Positions 1 to 7,984 of a stretch of DNA of 37,280 bases are shown piece by piece. The position numbers and the translations under genes were made by a program. The notes under the pieces were generated by a model that was not told where the DNA came from, did no database searches, and saw nothing but the letters and a program-made list of their open reading frames with translations. Position 1 is the first letter of the stretch. Every line of letters starts with the position of its first letter. The stretch is taken from contig JAEORY010000003.1 in NCBI GenBank assembly GCA_016840645.1, positions 1-37,280 of the forward strand. Direction: 5' to 3'. Source of the DNA: Candidatus Borrarchaeota archaeon (GTDB taxonomy: Archaea > Asgardarchaeota > Sifarchaeia > Borrarchaeales > Borrarchaeaceae).

Positions 1-2
1 AA

Positions 3-158
3 ACTTTTCCCTGGTTGGATAAGGTTTATTGGAAAGAAAACATAGTGTGGTCGCCGGGCTACTTCGTCAGTAGCGTAGGCATAGATGAAAATGTCATCCG
101 AAACTATGTAGAGTACCAAGGACAAAAGGATTCAGATCAGCTCCGAATGGAGCTGTAA
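3..158 (+). CDS. tnpA: IS200/IS605 family transposase TnpA, C-terminal part
   Basis: This partial reading frame enters from the left edge and stops with TAA at 156-158. The 51 visible residues contain WSPGYFVSSVG followed by IRNYVEYQ, the C-terminal signature of Y1 HUH transposases of the IS200 group; the Tyr in RNYVEYQ matches the catalytic tyrosine helix. The HUH motif itself would lie upstream, outside the window, so whether the gene is intact cannot be judged. The protein would cut and rejoin single-stranded IS ends at subterminal hairpins such as the one at 168-185. Confidence 0.8.
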   Translation, partial: TFPWLDKVYWKENIVWSPGYFVSSVGIDENVIRNYVEYQGQKDSDQLRMEL

Positions 159-167
159 CGGTAAGTA

Positions 168-185
168 CCCCGGCTTTAGCCGGGG
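168..185. repeat. IS200/IS605 right-end hairpin
   Basis: A perfect 8-bp stem, CCCCGGCT paired with AGCCGGGG, has a TT loop and sits 9 bases after the transposase stop. Subterminal imperfect or perfect hairpins of this kind are the TnpA recognition structures in IS200/IS605 elements. It could also limit transcription from the ATP-grasp gene ending at 196 on the other strand, but no T-run follows on that strand, so a terminator role is speculative. Confidence 0.75.
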
Positions 186-195
186 GAATCTACCT

Positions 196-1284
196 TTAAC
201 GAAATTCTTTTAATAATCTTTTGTAGGACTCATTCCAATACCCTTGGTATAGTACCGCTTGAAACCAGTCAATATCACCCGGTACATTAAGTTCGATAAC
301 TAAGGGGCCTTTATTACATATTGCGATATCCCATGCTTGCATGCCTAGTCTCGGTAAGCAAAGCGTCGCTTCTTTTACAGTGTTAATGACTTTATCCCAA
401 TATGGTAGTTTAAAGCCTTGAAGTTCTTTATGAGTGTCGGGGTGTAATTGTATTTGTTGTTCATGGAATCCAGCTTTAGAAAATGTATTCATTATTTTTC
501 CAGATGTTGCATCAACGGTTGCAAGCAGGTTGCCGGTACGTCCATGAACCAGGTTGTCTTTCATATTCTTTCCTGTAGGGATTCGTAAATATGATGATAA
601 GATTTTGGGTCCTTCATTGAGATTCAGGGTCCATATTCTTAAAGTGGATAATGTATTGTTTCCTATTAAATCTCGGATCTGGTCGTGTGAGTATATTGTT
701 TCCTGAAACAAATACCCCCCCTTGGCTTTATTATCCATGATTGTATTAAGTAAAGCCTCTTTGCTAACGGTATTGCCGTTTAATAATTCGTAACTATTTG
801 TCCCTGGATTAAAATTAGAAATGCTTAAAATACCGTTGCCATGAAAGTCGGAATTTGGTTTTAAAAAAAAGGGAAAATGATTTGTATCTGAAAGAAAGTT
901 CCACAATTGCTCTTGACTTTGTAGGGCAATAATACCATTGGGTAAAAGACGGTGTTTGGGATTGAAATAGGCTAGAAGTTTAGGCATTTCAAATCCAAAA
1001 CATTCCATTAAAATTTGAAAACCTAATTTATCTGCTGGAACGGACATCCATCCGGGGTCGCAAACTTGCTGGTAAAGTTTAAGTTTTTTTCGATGCCCTA
1101 CAAATTCACTTTTTTGTTGTCTTGATAATTTATTGCTATAAAGGTGAAAGTCAAAATATTCATATGCACTGAGTTTTTGTTGATTAAAACGATAATAGAT
1201 TAATTCTGCGAAAAGAGATGGGAGAGGCCTAGATGATCTTTTACTTGCTTCAAGTAGCTTCTTGATATTATTTACGTTAATCAA
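196..1284 (-). CDS. Sugar-transfer-associated ATP-grasp protein
   Basis: The 362-residue protein resembles the ATP-grasp family found in polysaccharide loci (sugar-transfer-associated ATP-grasp). Visible landmarks are the nucleotide-binding segment FFLKPNSDFHGNGI, the STLRIWTL strand, the glycine-rich GRTGNLLATVD segment and the C-terminal metal-binding strand VIELNVPGD. ATP-grasp enzymes join a carboxylate to an amine or thiol through an acyl-phosphate; the substrate here is unknown. The start is a TTG codon (1284-1282) preceded by the purine-rich AAGGTAAGGTAAG; no ATG lies nearby in frame. It begins 19 bp after the NRPS stop, so the two are probably co-transcribed, suggesting that it acts on the same amino-acid or acyl decoration. 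Soluble, with no signal peptide or membrane segment. Confidence 0.75.
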   Translation of the reverse strand: MINVNNIKKLLEASKRSSRPLPSLFAELIYYRFNQQKLSAYEYFDFHLYSNKLSRQQKSEFVGHRKKLKLYQQVCDPGWMSVPADKLGFQILMECFGFEMPKLLAYFNPKHRLLPNGIIALQSQEQLWNFLSDTNHFPFFLKPNSDFHGNGILSISNFNPGTNSYELLNGNTVSKEALLNTIMDNKAKGGYLFQETIYSHDQIRDLIGNNTLSTLRIWTLNLNEGPKILSSYLRIPTGKNMKDNLVHGRTGNLLATVDATSGKIMNTFSKAGFHEQQIQLHPDTHKELQGFKLPYWDKVINTVKEATLCLPRLGMQAWDIAICNKGPLVIELNVPGDIDWFQAVLYQGYWNESYKRLLKEFR

Positions 1285-1303
1285 TGCAAACTTACCTTAC
1301 CTT

Positions 1304-4300
1304 TTAGTGTGTATTCAGGTGGTTATTAATGGTGCTGGCGACAATCACGGCATTATCTCCTTTTAGAATACCGAGATGATCGCCGGGTATTTGGTAAACA
1401 ATAACTTTTCCTGTGACGTGGTGACTCCAACCATAATCATGCAAAAATTTCACATGCCTAGCATATTTTGATTTGTCCATTGCCTTGAGCAGAATAATAT
1501 CTCCATCAAAAGCTGAAATTTTAGAATTTTCGTAATAATCTATTCCCTGAAGTAGCACGGTTTCTCTCGTGTTTATAGCCGATTGTATTTTATGATCATT
1601 TCCAGAATTGGAGGTCATGGATTGTTTGTCGGTTTTTCTCATAAAAGTATTTTGAAAAAACTGTATAATTGGTCTGAGAAAGACAAGTGAATGGTTAATG
1701 AGCCAATTAACCTGTTTACCCTTTCTTAATATTGTATCTAGGAGTATGACTGCTCCAACTTCTTTATTTTTTTGTTTTAGCAGCTTGGCAACTTCTACTG
1801 CCAGCATACCTCCAAACGATATACCTCCTAGTTGGTATGGCCCGGAAGGAGCATATCTAAGGATAGCATCACAATATTTTTTGGCTAATGATGGGATGGA
1901 GATGCTTGAATCCATACCATTTGAAGCGTTTACTATCAAAGCGTGCTCTTCAGGCACATAGATACCTAAAACAGGTTGGCCCTGGTCGAATTGGTTGGCT
2001 AACTCCCGGTAAATTTCAATGCCGGACAGCAGAAACAGAGGGGGGCTATTGCCATTTGGTTGTAATGGTACCACCGCCGAAGTTTCTGATTTTTGTTGAT
2101 CATTCAGTTTGTCAGATATTTCCCGAATTGTTGGTAAATGGAAAAGTAGACCCATTCCAAAGTCAGTACCAGTGGCTTTGATCATTTCCGTTATTACTGA
2201 TGCAGCCAGTAGAGAGTGTCCTCCAAGATCGAAAAAACTATCATCGATACCAATTGGTGAAGTATTGAGGCATTTTTCCCAAACGGTACAAAGTGCTATT
2301 TCAAAATCATTTCGTGGATGAGATAACTTTTTTTTCGGGAGTGAGATATCGACCTCAGGTAATTGTTTGCGGTCAATTTTACCGTTTGGTGTTAGTGGGA
2401 TTTCTTCAAGAATTATAAACTGCGCGGGTACCATGTATGAGGGTAGCTTGGAGCTGATATCTTGTCTCAAAGGAGTAATATCCAGAGATGGCTCTGTTTC
2501 TTCAGGAACCAAATAAGCTACCAGGGACATTTCATTACTATAATCAAGACGAGCCAAAACTGCTGCGACCTTTATGTTTTTATTCTCCATTAAGGTAGAT
2601 TCGATTTCTCCCAGTTCAATTCTGTAGCCACGTATCTTAACTTGATGATCATTTCTACCGAGGTAGATAAGTCTATTGTTGAAATCAAAGCGTACCATGT
2701 CGCCTGTTTTATACATAATAGTTTCTGGAATGTTGGAAAACGGGTCCGAAATAAACCGTTCTTTAGTCAGTTCAGGTCGATTGAGGTAGCCTTTTCCTAC
2801 GCCATCACCAGTAATATATAGCTCACCAGGGACACCAACTGGAACAGGTGATAAATGATTGTTTAACACAAATAATCGGGTTCCCTGTATTGCGGATCCT
2901 AACGAAATGATCTGTTCGTTGGGTAATATTTGACTGACAGATGACCATACCGTAGTTTCTGTCGGGCCATACATATTCCAGACGGAAGATGTTATTGATA
3001 CCAATTTTTGTGCGAGATCTGGAGGAAAAGCTTCTCCACCACAGAAAATACTTAACTGATGATTGCCCTTCCAGTTGCTGGCCAGTAAGAGCCTGAAAGT
3101 TGCAGGTGTGGCCTGTAATATAGAAATATTTTCTTCATCGATAATGCGGGCTAACTTTTTTCCATCTTTTGTGTCTGTTTCAGATGCCAGCCTGATACAG
3201 CCGCCGACCAGAAGAGGTAAAAAAAGCTCAAGCGCCGATATGTCAAAAGAAATCGTGGTAACAGCCAATAGAGTATTATCTTTTGACATGCCGGGTTTTT
3301 TAGCCATGGCGCTTAAAAAAGTGCTTAGATTATCGTTGCTTATTTGGACACCCTTGGGTTTTCCGGTAGATCCGGAAGTGTAGATGATATATGCCAAGTC
3401 ACTTTTCGAGGATTCTGGAACAGGAGTTTTATCGAGAGTGTCACATTGAATATTGTCCAGGCACAGGATTTTTCCAGTATAAAGTGAAGAAATCTTTTTT
3501 CTTAGTGTTTTTACAGTCAGAATTGCTGCTGGTTTTGAGTCATCGAGAATCGTATGAATTCTTTTTTCTGGAAAGTTCGGATCAATCGGGATATATGTGA
3601 GGCCCAGATAATTACAGGCCAGTAATGCAGAAACGATAAATCGATTGCGATCAAGAAATATTCCAATCTTGTCATTTACTCGAAAACTTGATGCAGACAA
3701 GTATAAGGCCAGACCTGAAACCTGCTCCGCAAGTTCCGCATAGCTTATTTTTTCGGAGTCAGTGATTAAAGCAATTCTGTCTGGATATAGTTTTGTGTTA
3801 ATAAAAAAAGATGTTGAAATTTGCGATGGTTTTTTCTGATAAGTATCAAGACGTTCTATGGGAGGAAACAAAAGGTTTCTTTCATGATCAGTCAGTATAT
3901 TAAAATTGCCTATAGGCCGCTTAGGGTACTCTAGGCAATGACTGATCAATGAAGAAAAGTGAGCTATTGCTCTATGTCGTAAGTCATCGTCAGGCCAGAC
4001 ACCAATATTGAAATCAAAATGTAAAGTAAAGACAGGCGTCGTTTTGGACTGATCAATAATTACTCTCAGGCTTTCACGTTTCTCCCAGTTACTGTCAGGG
4101 CCGCTTATTATGCTTGATTTTGGAAGGATATTTAATGGTGTCGTAATGTCTAGATCAGCGGACTTATTGGCAAAAATTCCTGAAAATGCTTCTCTGAAAT
4201 TGAAGATTACATCATAGTCGGGAATGTCAGTGCTAGAGATAAAGTCTTTGTAGGGTTTTACTGAAAAATTTTCTTCTTTTAGCTTCTGTGTCAATGAATA

Positions 4301-5281
4301 AAATGACTCATCTTTGGAGAATTGAATTCGGTTAGGACAAATCTCCATAAACAAACCGGGTGTATTAAGGTATTCTTTTTGTCGGTTTAATAGCGGGATC
4401 CCGATGAGAATATCATCACTGGTTGTTACTCGGTGAAGATATGCAAAGAGTATCGTCAGGAAAAAGCGAGAGTGTGGTATTTGGTCAGTTTGGTCATGAA
4501 TTTTTTCTGAGGTCGCTAAACAAAGTTTTTGGGATAACCGAACTGTTTTGGCGGTTTTGGGTAAGCGATTACCATAAAAATTGAGGTGTGAGGGGGGAGT
4601 TGAAAATTTTTCTTTCCAGTATTTAAGATTGTTCTCATAGCCCTTGGAAGAGACAAGGTTGTTAACATGGATTAAATAATCAGAAAAATTGGGTACTATT
4701 GCGAGACCTGCTGGAGTCGCCGAATTCTTAGTCGGAGATGAATTACTGTAAAACTGATAGAGCTTGTCTAGTTGTTTGATTATAAGATGACAAGAGTGAC
4801 CATCGGTTATGATATGGTGTTGGTTTAAATAGAATAGAAAATGCTTCTTATTAAGTTTCAGCAGAGCAGCTTCAAATAATGTTTCATTCTGTTTAAAGGT
4901 CTTAAGGCTTTTTTTTTCCAACCAGTTGTTTAATTTTAGTACAGGTTTTCTCTTTGTCGTAAAGTCTACGAAGTCAATAAAATTAACAGGTGGCAAGAAA
5001 GTCAGTCCGAGCCCTGACTTATATGTGGTAAGTGCCAGATTTAATGCTTCAGTCTGTTTTACAACATCGGAAAAGGCTTTGAGAAATGCAACTGTGTCAA
5101 TCGAAGAATGTATCGAAAGGGTTAAAATAACATTATTCGTCGGAATGCTTGGATGAATAGAATCTTCCAGAAAAAAAAGCTGCTGTCTATTGTTTAGCGG
5201 AAAAACTGAGGACATTCTACATACTCTGATAAATTCCGTTTTATCCAGCCTAATATTATATATGTTAATTGTAACATGCAC
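1304..5281 (-). CDS. Single-module NRPS (C-A-T-TE), predicted glycine-like specificity
   Basis: This 1325-residue synthetase has four domains: condensation (about 25-455, HHIITDG at 155-161), adenylation (about 480-980, YTSGSTGKPKG near 634, YKTGD, NGKID), carrier (Ser1023 in DLGGHS) and thioesterase (about 1080-1325, GISFGG with Ser1155). Aligning the A domain to GrsA by eye gives the ten-residue code D-I-L-Q-F-G-M-V-W-K, close to the recalled glycine code DILQLGLIWK, so glycine is the best guess. The intact HHxxxDG implies a condensation step, with an unknown donor or acceptor, followed by release by the TE. The start is ambiguous: ATG at 5281 has no clear ribosome site, and Met23 (MSSVFPLN) is an alternative that fits the usual C-domain N-terminus. 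It is divergent from the wzz-like gene. Confidence 0.88.
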   Translation of the reverse strand: MHVTINIYNIRLDKTEFIRVCRMSSVFPLNNRQQLFFLEDSIHPSIPTNNVILTLSIHSSIDTVAFLKAFSDVVKQTEALNLALTTYKSGLGLTFLPPVNFIDFVDFTTKRKPVLKLNNWLEKKSLKTFKQNETLFEAALLKLNKKHFLFYLNQHHIITDGHSCHLIIKQLDKLYQFYSNSSPTKNSATPAGLAIVPNFSDYLIHVNNLVSSKGYENNLKYWKEKFSTPPSHLNFYGNRLPKTAKTVRLSQKLCLATSEKIHDQTDQIPHSRFFLTILFAYLHRVTTSDDILIGIPLLNRQKEYLNTPGLFMEICPNRIQFSKDESFYSLTQKLKEENFSVKPYKDFISSTDIPDYDVIFNFREAFSGIFANKSADLDITTPLNILPKSSIISGPDSNWEKRESLRVIIDQSKTTPVFTLHFDFNIGVWPDDDLRHRAIAHFSSLISHCLEYPKRPIGNFNILTDHERNLLFPPIERLDTYQKKPSQISTSFFINTKLYPDRIALITDSEKISYAELAEQVSGLALYLSASSFRVNDKIGIFLDRNRFIVSALLACNYLGLTYIPIDPNFPEKRIHTILDDSKPAAILTVKTLRKKISSLYTGKILCLDNIQCDTLDKTPVPESSKSDLAYIIYTSGSTGKPKGVQISNDNLSTFLSAMAKKPGMSKDNTLLAVTTISFDISALELFLPLLVGGCIRLASETDTKDGKKLARIIDEENISILQATPATFRLLLASNWKGNHQLSIFCGGEAFPPDLAQKLVSITSSVWNMYGPTETTVWSSVSQILPNEQIISLGSAIQGTRLFVLNNHLSPVPVGVPGELYITGDGVGKGYLNRPELTKERFISDPFSNIPETIMYKTGDMVRFDFNNRLIYLGRNDHQVKIRGYRIELGEIESTLMENKNIKVAAVLARLDYSNEMSLVAYLVPEETEPSLDITPLRQDISSKLPSYMVPAQFIILEEIPLTPNGKIDRKQLPEVDISLPKKKLSHPRNDFEIALCTVWEKCLNTSPIGIDDSFFDLGGHSLLAASVITEMIKATGTDFGMGLLFHLPTIREISDKLNDQQKSETSAVVPLQPNGNSPPLFLLSGIEIYRELANQFDQGQPVLGIYVPEEHALIVNASNGMDSSISIPSLAKKYCDAILRYAPSGPYQLGGISFGGMLAVEVAKLLKQKNKEVGAVILLDTILRKGKQVNWLINHSLVFLRPIIQFFQNTFMRKTDKQSMTSNSGNDHKIQSAINTRETVLLQGIDYYENSKISAFDGDIILLKAMDKSKYARHVKFLHDYGWSHHVTGKVIVYQIPGDHLGILKGDNAVIVASTINNHLNTH

Positions 5282-5373
5282 ACGGTCTTCGTGTAGATTA
5301 ATATTTAAGATACCTTTATTGCTTTAAAAAAGATAAAATTAAATTTGATCATTGTATATTAGATGAGCCAAGG

Positions 5374-6954
5374 ATGAGTGAAGATTACCAACTAACCTTA
5401 AATGATTATAAACAAATTATTGTCAGGCGATGGCTATATTTCGCCATTCCATTTTTGATCATTTCAATAATCAGTGTTTCAGTCGCGTTTTTAATGCCTG
5501 CTGTTTACAAATCTTCTGGGAAAATATTGGTAGAATCCCAGCAAATTCCCAAGGATTTAATTCGATCGACTGTCACCAGTTATGCAGACGAGCGTATTCA
5601 GATTATTCAACAGAGAGTCCTAACGCGAGAAAACCTCGCCAGAATTATTAATAAATTTGATTTGTTTCCTACAGAAAAGCAGAATTTAACAATAACGGAA
5701 CAGGTGAATTTGATACGTGAACGTATCAGTGTTGATCAGCTTAAAATTGGAAAAAATAGAAAAAATACCACTACGATTGCGTTCGAGCTTGGATATGAAG
5801 ATGCGAATCCGGCTATGGCACTAGCAGTTACAAATGAATTAATTACCTCATTTTTAGAGGAAAATGTAAAAACACGAACCAAAAGAGCTTCTGAGACGAC
5901 TGAGTTCCTCACAGAGGAAGCAGCCAAATTAAAACAAAATCTTGAAGATATTGAAGAGCAGTTAGCTTTGTTCAAACAAGATAATAGCCATGCGTTACCA
6001 GAGCATTTGGACCTTCATCTGAAAATGCTTGAGCGTACCGAAGCTTCAATTAAAGAGATCAAGCGAGAAATAAAAACAGCCAGGGAAGAGCGACGTTTCT
6101 TAGACATTGAATTATCTGCAGCAAAACAAGTAATTAACGTATCAAACCGTAATGAGGGGGCTATTACTCCAGTCCAGGAGTTGGAAGAGCTAAAGGTAAA
6201 GTACTCTGATCTTATATCTAAATATACAAACGCTCATCCTGATGTAAAAACTATTCTTAATAAAATTGCCGTACTGGAAAAAGAAATATCATCCATGCCT
6301 GCTGCTTCGATAAATGCAAAAATTGCTAATGAGCAGGGGATTGATGTGGCTCGGGTGCATGCCCGAATTGATTCAGTAGAAGAAACGATTCGCTCACTCA
6401 ATGAGCAGTTAAATGAGCAAGTATCCGAGAGAAAAAGGCTTGAAGCTATTATTGTTGAAACGCCCCAGGTTCAACGTGCCCTGGTTTCATTAAATCGAGA
6501 TTATGAGAATACATTAAAAAAATATAAAGAAATTCAGGCCAAAGAGATGGAAGCAAAGTTGTCAGAGAGTCTGGAGGAAGGAAAAAAAGCTGAACGTTTC
6601 ACATTGATTGAACCACCAATTAAACCAAGAAAGCCAATCAAGCCGGATAGGAGAAAAATTATATTTTTTGGAATAGTACTGTCTGCTGGGTTGGCTGGCG
6701 GATTAGTGATGCTTCTGGAAATTATGGATAAAAGAGTGAGAGGTGTAAACGCCCTGACAGCATTACTCAAGCATCGGCCTTTGGTCTTAATACCTTTCAT
6801 TACCACGGAAAGAGATCTCCTCAGAAGGAAAAGAAGACTACGATGGTTAATGCTATTTGGTGTCTTGTTTGCAGTATCGGCATTACTTGTAATACATTTT
6901 TTCTATATGCCGCTTGAACTTCTGATGATAAAAATAATGGTTAAGCTGGGGTGA
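5374..6954 (+). CDS. Wzz-type chain-length determinant (GNVR/exosortase-locus type)
   Basis: This is an inner-membrane polysaccharide co-polymerase, 526 residues. It has an N-terminal cytoplasmic stretch, TM1 at about 20-42 (IPFLIISIISVSVAFLMP), a long periplasmic region rich in heptad-like Glu/Lys/Leu (about 180-410, coiled coil), a proline-rich segment PPIKPRKPIKPDRR just before TM2 (about 434-456), and an additional hydrophobic segment at about 490-512. The extra C-terminal TM and the absence of a fused kinase match the type found in exosortase-associated EPS loci. The kinase follows 3 bp downstream and is its expected partner. It would set polymer length with the Wzy-like protein encoded at 19708-21234. 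MSEDYQLTLNDYKQ is a typical family N-terminus, supporting this ATG although AAGG sits directly against it. Confidence 0.88.
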   Translation: MSEDYQLTLNDYKQIIVRRWLYFAIPFLIISIISVSVAFLMPAVYKSSGKILVESQQIPKDLIRSTVTSYADERIQIIQQRVLTRENLARIINKFDLFPTEKQNLTITEQVNLIRERISVDQLKIGKNRKNTTTIAFELGYEDANPAMALAVTNELITSFLEENVKTRTKRASETTEFLTEEAAKLKQNLEDIEEQLALFKQDNSHALPEHLDLHLKMLERTEASIKEIKREIKTAREERRFLDIELSAAKQVINVSNRNEGAITPVQELEELKVKYSDLISKYTNAHPDVKTILNKIAVLEKEISSMPAASINAKIANEQGIDVARVHARIDSVEETIRSLNEQLNEQVSERKRLEAIIVETPQVQRALVSLNRDYENTLKKYKEIQAKEMEAKLSESLEEGKKAERFTLIEPPIKPRKPIKPDRRKIIFFGIVLSAGLAGGLVMLLEIMDKRVRGVNALTALLKHRPLVLIPFITTERDLLRRKRRLRWLMLFGVLFAVSALLVIHFFYMPLELLMIKIMVKLG

Positions 6955-6957
6955 TTT

Positions 6958-7788
6958 ATGGAAAGAATTAAGGCAGCCATTCAAAAGGCCAAGGAAACAC
7001 AGAAACAGAGTGGGAAAAAGTCGGATCATAACGGTGATCCGAAAAGTCGAAAGGCAGTTGAGTTAGACCCCCAAAAAAATGGGCTTGAAAGTCTGGTTTA
7101 TGATAAAACCAAAGTGATCAAACTGGATCAGAAGCACCTGGAAGATAACAGGATAATCGCACATAATAAAAATAATCTACTAAGCTCATCATTCGATTTG
7201 TTGAGAACTCAGGTGTTAAGGCTGATGCAGGAAAATGGCTGGAAGACACTTGCCATAACGTCCCCAAACCCTGAAGCTGGTAAAACAGTCGTATCAATTA
7301 ACCTGGCAATGAGTATTGCTCAACATACAGAAAAGAGTGCTATGTTAGTGGATTTTGATTTTAGAAGGCCTAAAGTTGCCAGATATTTGGGGCTTGAGCT
7401 TGAGACATCGATCAATGATTATATTGAGAGGGACGTTCCGGTTGAGAATATTCTAATAAATCCTGGTTTACCACGCTTGGTTATGCTGGCTTCGAACAAG
7501 CCAATTAAAAATTCGGCAGAAGTCTTGGCTTCAAGAAAAATTGAAAACTTGATAAATGATGTAAAAACTCGTTATGAAGAAAGGGTTGTGATTTTTGATT
7601 TACCGCCTATTTTGAATTCTGACGATGCTATTACCATTTTACCGAAAATAGATTGCGTTATTATGATCGTTGCCAATGGCATGTCTGCTCAACATGAGAT
7701 TGAGGATAGTCTTAGATATTTGCATGAAACCAATCTGTTGGGTGTAGTGATGAATAAAAGTGAAGAAAACTTAAAAACTTACTATTGA
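6958..7788 (+). CDS. BY-kinase / CpsD-like tyrosine autokinase
   Basis: The protein is a cytoplasmic P-loop ATPase of the bacterial tyrosine kinase family, 276 residues. Walker A is SPNPEAGKT (102-110), Walker A' is MLVDFDFRRP (129-138) and Walker B is VVIFDLPP in the C-terminal half. The first 80 residues are charged and probably unstructured. The C-terminal tyrosine cluster that is autophosphorylated in this family is reduced to two residues, KTYY at the very end. It starts 3 bp after the Wzz gene with GGGGTGA upstream, so the pair is probably translated together and works as the split Wzc (PCP plus kinase) seen in exosortase EPS loci. Confidence 0.87.
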   Translation: MERIKAAIQKAKETQKQSGKKSDHNGDPKSRKAVELDPQKNGLESLVYDKTKVIKLDQKHLEDNRIIAHNKNNLLSSSFDLLRTQVLRLMQENGWKTLAITSPNPEAGKTVVSINLAMSIAQHTEKSAMLVDFDFRRPKVARYLGLELETSINDYIERDVPVENILINPGLPRLVMLASNKPIKNSAEVLASRKIENLINDVKTRYEERVVIFDLPPILNSDDAITILPKIDCVIMIVANGMSAQHEIEDSLRYLHETNLLGVVMNKSEENLKTYY

Positions 7789-7801
7789 TCAGGTAAGACT
7801 T

Positions 7802-7984
7802 ATGTTAAAAAATAATTCTCTTCAGAAAAGAAGACGCTTTATGAAATCAGTGATGCTTGGTTCTATTGGTTTCCTTTTATCTCCGACTATTAATAAACAG
7901 TTAAATAAGCAAGAAGGAGAATATCTACTCATAAATGGTTGGATAATTCCTATAAGCCAATTCAAAACTATTAAACGATCATGA
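7802..7984 (+). CDS. Small Tat-signal protein, probable partner of the GMC oxidoreductase
   Basis: This 60-residue protein begins with KRRRFMKSVMLGSIGFLLSP, a twin-arginine-type signal (RRxFxK then a short hydrophobic stretch). The remaining part, about 30 residues, contains GEYLLINGWIIPISQ and no recognisable enzyme motif. An AGGTAAG ribosome site precedes the ATG. Its stop overlaps the start of the GMC oxidoreductase by ATGA (7981-7984), implying translational coupling. Small Tat-exported subunits are known to carry signal-less flavoprotein subunits across the membrane (gluconate and fructose dehydrogenases), so a similar escort role is inferred here. It has no family-level identity that I recognise. 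Confidence 0.7.
   Translation: MLKNNSLQKRRRFMKSVMLGSIGFLLSPTINKQLNKQEGEYLLINGWIIPISQFKTIKRS

Larger units (their letters stand above)
1..190 (+). mobile_element. 3' end of an IS200/IS605-type insertion sequence
   Basis: The left edge of the window holds the last codons of a Y1 (HUH) transposase, followed by a GC-rich hairpin, which is the usual layout of an IS200/IS605 right end. The exact 3' tip is uncertain because these elements make no target duplication or terminal inverted repeats; position 190 is an estimate. The element abuts the stop codon of the ATP-grasp gene on the minus strand, so it forms the present boundary of the NRPS unit. The rest of the element lies outside the window. 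Confidence 0.75.

Noticed and set aside
1698..3600. Several plus-strand frames of 69-106 codons opposite the first NRPS
   Set aside because: They are antisense to a long protein with clear NRPS motifs, lack ribosome sites and have no recognisable domains.
5282..5373. Promoter pair in the divergent gap between the first NRPS and the Wzz gene
   Set aside because: The gap is AT-rich with a TATATT at 5355-5360 but no -35 hexamer at proper spacing; a promoter must exist nearby but cannot be placed.
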